In this document: in pieces, positions 60,591-64,000 of the stretch
Layout: each line of letters begins with the position of its first letter
How positions within the stretch are numbered: position 1 is the stretch's first letter
Source of the DNA: Klebsiella aerogenes
Lineage (GTDB): Bacteria > Pseudomonadota > Gammaproteobacteria > Enterobacterales > Enterobacteriaceae
Reading direction: 5' to 3'
Length of the DNA: 64,000 nucleotides
Assembly (NCBI GenBank): GCA_029027985.1
Contig: CP119076.1
Span: 4,834,422-4,898,421, forward strand
Translations under genes and position numbers: made by a program
The notes under the pieces: model-generated
Databases searched by the model: none
What the model was told of the DNA's origin: nothing
What the model saw: only the letters and a program-made list of their open reading frames with translations

Positions 60591-60621
60591 CGTTTGCTCC
60601 TCGCTGATGTTTTTTAAGTTA

Positions 60622-60656
60622 TAAAAAAACCCCCGGACCTTTCGGTGCGGGGGTCT
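60622..60656 (-). terminator. ilvGMEDA attenuator
   Basis: On the complement CCCCCGCACCGAAAGGTCCG-GGGG forms a strong stem (60630-60653) followed by seven T. It is the attenuator terminator controlled by translation of ilvL. Alternative antiterminator pairing with the region between ilvL and the stem is expected but was not folded. Confidence 0.92.
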
Positions 60657-60677
60657 TAGTTCGTTAAGGCTTGATTT

Positions 60678-60776
60678 CTAAGCCTTTCCTCGTCCAAGTG
60701 CAGCCCCGCACGGTGGGATAATAATCACCACCACGCTAATCACGACCAGGCTAATCACTCGTAGAAGGGCTGTCAT
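60678..60776 (-). CDS. ilvL: ilvGMEDA operon leader peptide
   Basis: 32 residues starting MTALLRVISLVVISVVVIII and ending PPCGAALGRGKA, identical to E. coli IlvL. The Leu, Val and Ile codon clusters make the ribosome stall when any of the three charged tRNAs is short, preventing the attenuator stem from forming. A possible promoter on the complement just upstream is TTGTGA-17-TAGGTA, in the 60777-60850 region. Confidence 0.95.
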   Translation of the reverse strand: MTALLRVISLVVISVVVIIIPPCGAALGRGKA

Positions 60777-61129
60777 TTTCTGTTCTTTCTGGCTTCTTGT
60801 TCGAAGGAATACCTAAAGAGTTATCACAGACATCACAACAAGCACAAGATTTTTTTATGTTCCATTTTCTGATCTTGCTAACGATTTTTATTAAAGCAGT
60901 TGTTTTTTAACAGAAAAATATAAAGTGAAAAAAATTCAGCTTATCACCGGTTTTCATCCCGTGTTTCAGCATGCCAAAACGGCATGTTTGAAAATTTGCG
61001 CGCATTCTTCCAGAAAAATAAAAATGCAAAACTTTGCAGTCAATTGTCTGGAATAAGCGCCATAAAGTTAACTTCGTGGCGGTTACTTACCGTATATGAA
61101 TCGACATAATCACCGGCTCAGGAGGGGTT
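60777..61129. promoter_or_regulatory. ilvL-yifB divergent intergenic region
   Basis: About 350 bases without a gene. The AT-rich centre (about 60845-60935, with runs of A and T) corresponds to the destabilised, IHF-responsive upstream DNA known before E. coli ilvL. The remainder holds the yifB promoter, with AGGAGGGG just before yifB. Specific sites were not assigned. Confidence 0.45.
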
Positions 61130-62650
61130 ATGTCACTCGCAATTGTCTATACCCGTGCGGCGCTGGGGGTCAGCGCGCCGCTGATTACGGTCGAAGTTCA
61201 TATCAGCACCGGTTTGCCCGGATTGACGATGGTTGGGCTGCCTGAAACCACGGTAAAGGAGGCTCGCGATCGGGTCCGTAGCGCCATTATCAATAGCGGT
61301 TACAGCTTCCCGGCGAAGAAGATAACCATCAACCTCGCGCCAGCCGATTTGCCAAAAGAAGGTGGGAGATATGATTTACCTATCGCTCTCGCGCTCCTGG
61401 TCGCGTCGGAGCAGCTTACTGCGCCGACGCTAAATCAATATGAGTTTGTCGGCGAGCTGGCCCTGACAGGCGGCTTACGCGGCGTTCCTGGGGCTATTTC
61501 CAGCGCAATGGAAGCGATAAAAGCCGGGCGGCAAATTATTGTTGCCGGGGATAACGCCGCAGAGGTCGGGTTGATCGGCGGCGATGAATGTCTTATTGCC
61601 GGACACCTGCAGGAAGTCTGCGCGTTTCTTGAAGGAAAGCATGCGCTGCAGCCGCCAGCCAGTGAAATCGAAGTGGGTCACGATGACTACGACGATCTCG
61701 GCGATGTTATTGGCCAACAGCAGGGAAAACGCGCGCTGGAGATCGTCGCAGCCGGCGGCCACAATTTGCTGCTAATGGGGCCGCCAGGTACCGGGAAAAC
61801 GATGCTCGCCAGCCGTTTATCAGGGCTATTACCGCCGCTAAGCAATCAGGAAGCGCTGGAGAGCGCGGCTATCCTGAGCCTCGTCAATACCCATTACGTC
61901 ACGCGCCAGTGGCGTCGACGGCCATTCCGTGCTCCTCATCATAGCGCGTCGCTGGCAGCGATGGTCGGCGGCGGTTCGATCCCGGCGCCAGGCGAGATCT
62001 CTCTTGCCCATAACGGCATTCTGTTTCTCGATGAGCTGCCCGAATTCGAACGCCGGGTTCTGGATGCCTTACGTGAGCCCATCGAGTCAGGAAAAATTCA
62101 TCTTTCACGCACGCGGGCGAAAATAGACTATCCCGCCAGGTTTCAACTCATTGCTGCCATGAATCCCAGTCCAACAGGGCATTATCAAGGGCAACATAAC
62201 CGGGCCACGCCAGAACAAACATTGCGTTATCTGAGTCGGTTGTCCGGGCCGTTCCTCGATCGCTTCGACCTGTCGCTGGAGATCCCTCTCCCCCCGCCAG
62301 GCGTATTAAGTCGAGGTAGCGACGGCGAAGAACGAAGCGCGGCTATTCGCCTGCGAGTGTTAGCGGTGCGTGAACAGCAGCTCACCCGACAGGGGAAACT
62401 CAATGCGCAACTGGATAGCGGCGAGATAAAAGCCTGGTGTCGGCTAAAAGAAGATGACGCGATATGGTTGGAACAGGCGCTATCGGCGCTGGGGTTATCA
62501 ATACGCGCGTGGCAGCGGCTGCTGAAGGTTGCTCGCACTATCGCCGATATCAATGAAGATCGGGATATAGAACGCCACCATTTGCAGGAAGCACTGAGCT
62601 ACCGGGCTATCGATCGCATGCTAAACCACCTGCAAACGCTGATGGCATAA
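61130..62650 (+). CDS. yifB: ComM-type branch-migration helicase YifB (Mg-chelatase-like AAA+)
   Basis: 506 residues. N-terminal Lon-like domain (IVYTRAALGVSAPLITVEVHIS), then the AAA+ core with Walker A GPPGTGKTMLASRL and Walker B FLDELPEF, and a C-terminal Mg-chelatase-related domain. In Vibrio and relatives the orthologue ComM extends heteroduplex during natural transformation. Its start has a strong AGGAGGGG site. Convergent with yifE across a bidirectional terminator. Confidence 0.94.
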   Translation: MSLAIVYTRAALGVSAPLITVEVHISTGLPGLTMVGLPETTVKEARDRVRSAIINSGYSFPAKKITINLAPADLPKEGGRYDLPIALALLVASEQLTAPTLNQYEFVGELALTGGLRGVPGAISSAMEAIKAGRQIIVAGDNAAEVGLIGGDECLIAGHLQEVCAFLEGKHALQPPASEIEVGHDDYDDLGDVIGQQQGKRALEIVAAGGHNLLLMGPPGTGKTMLASRLSGLLPPLSNQEALESAAILSLVNTHYVTRQWRRRPFRAPHHSASLAAMVGGGSIPAPGEISLAHNGILFLDELPEFERRVLDALREPIESGKIHLSRTRAKIDYPARFQLIAAMNPSPTGHYQGQHNRATPEQTLRYLSRLSGPFLDRFDLSLEIPLPPPGVLSRGSDGEERSAAIRLRVLAVREQQLTRQGKLNAQLDSGEIKAWCRLKEDDAIWLEQALSALGLSIRAWQRLLKVARTIADINEDRDIERHHLQEALSYRAIDRMLNHLQTLMA

Positions 62651-62674
62651 AAAAAGGGCTTTCGCCCTTTTTTC
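62648..62674. terminator. Bidirectional terminator between yifB and yifE
   Basis: AAAAAAAGGGC and GCCCTTTTTTC pair around TTTC directly after the yifB stop and just before the yifE stop, with T-runs on both strands. Confidence 0.9.
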
Positions 62675-63013
62675 TTAATCGTCACTTTCAGTATAGTCTT
62701 CGGCGCCTTCAACCTGCGGCTTGCCACCAGACAGAGTGTGGAAACGCTTTGGACGCTTGATACGCGCCATATACTTAATCCAGACGCGTTCTGCTTCCGT
62801 TACTGGCTCACGTTCGCCGTGGCATACCGCTACGAACTGTTTTTCATCTTCAGTAACAGGCTCGCGTTTACCCAGTTCCAGCTCATTAAAGGCGTAACCA
62901 TGACGTTCAAGCAGTTGCGCCTCTTTGATGGTGAAATCACCGTGACGGGAGAACCCGCGCGGATAATTTTTATTGTCGAAAAAACGATTAGTCGTCGTAA
63001 AGCTTTCCGCCAT
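62675..63013 (-). CDS. maoP: Macrodomain Ori organisation protein MaoP (YifE)
   Basis: 112 residues, DUF413 family. YHRIDGDFTI-type motif is represented here by [31 protein letters not shown]. coli MaoP, with the short site maoS next to its own gene, limits long-range mobility of the Ori macrodomain. The maoS sequence itself could not be recalled, so it is not marked; the 118-base gap to hdfR is where it should lie. Confidence 0.9.
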   Translation of the reverse strand: MAESFTTTNRFFDNKNYPRGFSRHGDFTIKEAQLLERHGYAFNELELGKREPVTEDEKQFVAVCHGEREPVTEAERVWIKYMARIKRPKRFHTLSGGKPQVEGAEDYTESDD

Positions 63014-63131
63014 CCTACACGCTCCTGATTCTTTGGCCGAGCTATTTATGGCGCGGAGTATTAGTTACGCTTGACAGAGCGTCAAACAAAACATTTAAAT
63101 CATCACGACAAATAATTTTGCGGAGAAGAGT

Positions 63132-63953
63132 GTGGACACGGAATTGCTCAAAACTTTCCTTGAAGTGAGCAGAACTCGCCACTTTGGGCGAGCAGCGGAG
63201 GCGCTTTATTTAACACAATCAGCGGTTAGCTTCCGTATTCGCCAGTTGGAAAACCAGCTGGGCGTGAATCTATTCACCCGCCATCGTAACAATATTCGTT
63301 TAACGTCCGCCGGTGAAAAGCTGTTGCCCTATGCAGAAACGTTGATGAATACCTGGCAGGCCGCGCGTAAGGAGGTCGCCCACTCTTCCCGGCATAATGA
63401 ATTCTCAATCGGTGCCAGTGCATCGCTATGGGAGTGTCTTCTGAACGGCTGGTTAGGGAAGCTCTATAAAGAACCCTATAACCTGCAATTTGAAGCGCGG
63501 ATCGCCCAGCGTCAGTCGTTGGTTAAACAATTGCATGAGCGTCAGCTCGATCTCCTGATCACCACTGAATCGCCGAAGATGGATGAATTAAGCAGCCAGT
63601 TGTTAGGAAACTTCACCCTGGCGCTCTATTGTGCCGCGCCAGCTAAAAATAAGAATGATTTGAATTACCTGCGCCTGGAATGGGGACCAGACTTTCAGCA
63701 AAACGAAGTCGGTCTGATTGGTAGTGATGATGTGCCTTTATTGACAACCAGCTCTGCTGAGCTTGCTTATCAGCAACTCAACGCACTGAACGGTTGCACC
63801 TGGTTACCCGTCAACTGGGCGCAGCAGAAAACTGGTCTGCATACGGTTACCGATAGCGCGACGCTTTCTCGTCCTCTGTATGCCATCTGGTTACAAAATA
63901 GCGATAAGCAGGCTCATATCCGCGATATCCTGAAAAGCAGCATACTGGAATAA
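63132..63953 (+). CDS. hdfR: LysR-family regulator HdfR
   Basis: 273 residues from a GTG start ([19 protein letters not shown]), close to E. coli HdfR. The winged helix is at residues 1-60 ([28 protein letters not shown]). It represses flhDC and activates gltBD in E. coli, and its gene is H-NS-repressed. Divergent from maoP. In E. coli the rrnC operon end lies beyond it; the window stops 47 bases after the stop. Confidence 0.94.
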   Translation: MDTELLKTFLEVSRTRHFGRAAEALYLTQSAVSFRIRQLENQLGVNLFTRHRNNIRLTSAGEKLLPYAETLMNTWQAARKEVAHSSRHNEFSIGASASLWECLLNGWLGKLYKEPYNLQFEARIAQRQSLVKQLHERQLDLLITTESPKMDELSSQLLGNFTLALYCAAPAKNKNDLNYLRLEWGPDFQQNEVGLIGSDDVPLLTTSSAELAYQQLNALNGCTWLPVNWAQQKTGLHTVTDSATLSRPLYAIWLQNSDKQAHIRDILKSSILE

Positions 63954-64000
63954 AGATTGGACTCCATGGATGGAGTTAAAAGCGAGTAAGGAAAGGTGAT

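Overview
The window is a stretch of enterobacterial chromosome with almost complete synteny to the Escherichia coli yigL-to-hdfR region. Most proteins can be recognised from recalled E. coli sequences. The GC-rich coding style, BIME/REP-type palindromes and the accessory genes point to a member of the Enterobacteriaceae outside Escherichia, perhaps near Klebsiella, Raoultella, Enterobacter or Kluyvera. The genus cannot be fixed from the sequence alone.

Layout. At 1-19 kb: end of a biotin-transporter gene (yigM/bioP), yigL, pldB, rhtB, an accessory Rpn-family nuclease gene, rhtC, recQ, pldA, yigI, rarD, corA, uvrD, then the tightly overlapping yigB-xerC-yigA-dapF-lptM block, cyaY and cyaA. At 19-24.5 kb: the haem operon hemCDXY, the sRNA gene glmZ and a four-tRNA operon (argX-hisR-leuT-proM). 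At 24.5-36 kb: yifK and the enterobacterial common antigen (ECA) operon wecA-wzzE-wecC-wecD-wecE-wzxE-wecF-wzyE-wecG. This operon lacks rffG and rffH, and wecB survives only as a 28-codon remnant. At 36-45 kb: rho, trxA, rhlB, gppA, rep, two tandem ppiC genes, and a small membrane-protein/Rrf2-regulator pair.

At 45-61 kb: branched-chain amino acid genes. ilvC and its regulator ilvY, normally adjacent and divergent, are separated by a four-gene chaperone-usher fimbrial operon. Both edges of the insertion carry a copy of the ilvC-ilvY control region, and the left copy ends in a truncated ilvY start. Between ilvY and ilvA is an unannotated 29-codon hydrophobic peptide gene with the hallmarks of a type I toxin of the DinQ/TisB kind: long 5' leader, Shine-Dalgarno buried in a perfect hairpin, strong promoter and terminator hairpin. 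The ilvLXGMEDA operon follows, complete with leader peptide, attenuator and a full-length ilvG. At 61-64 kb: yifB, yifE (maoP) and hdfR.

Most of the window is housekeeping. The points that deserve attention are the eroded ECA operon, the fimbrial insertion with its duplicated IlvY operator, the candidate toxin locus, a likely second translation start inside the Rpn gene, and a frame-shifted rho leader peptide whose frame now runs into rho.
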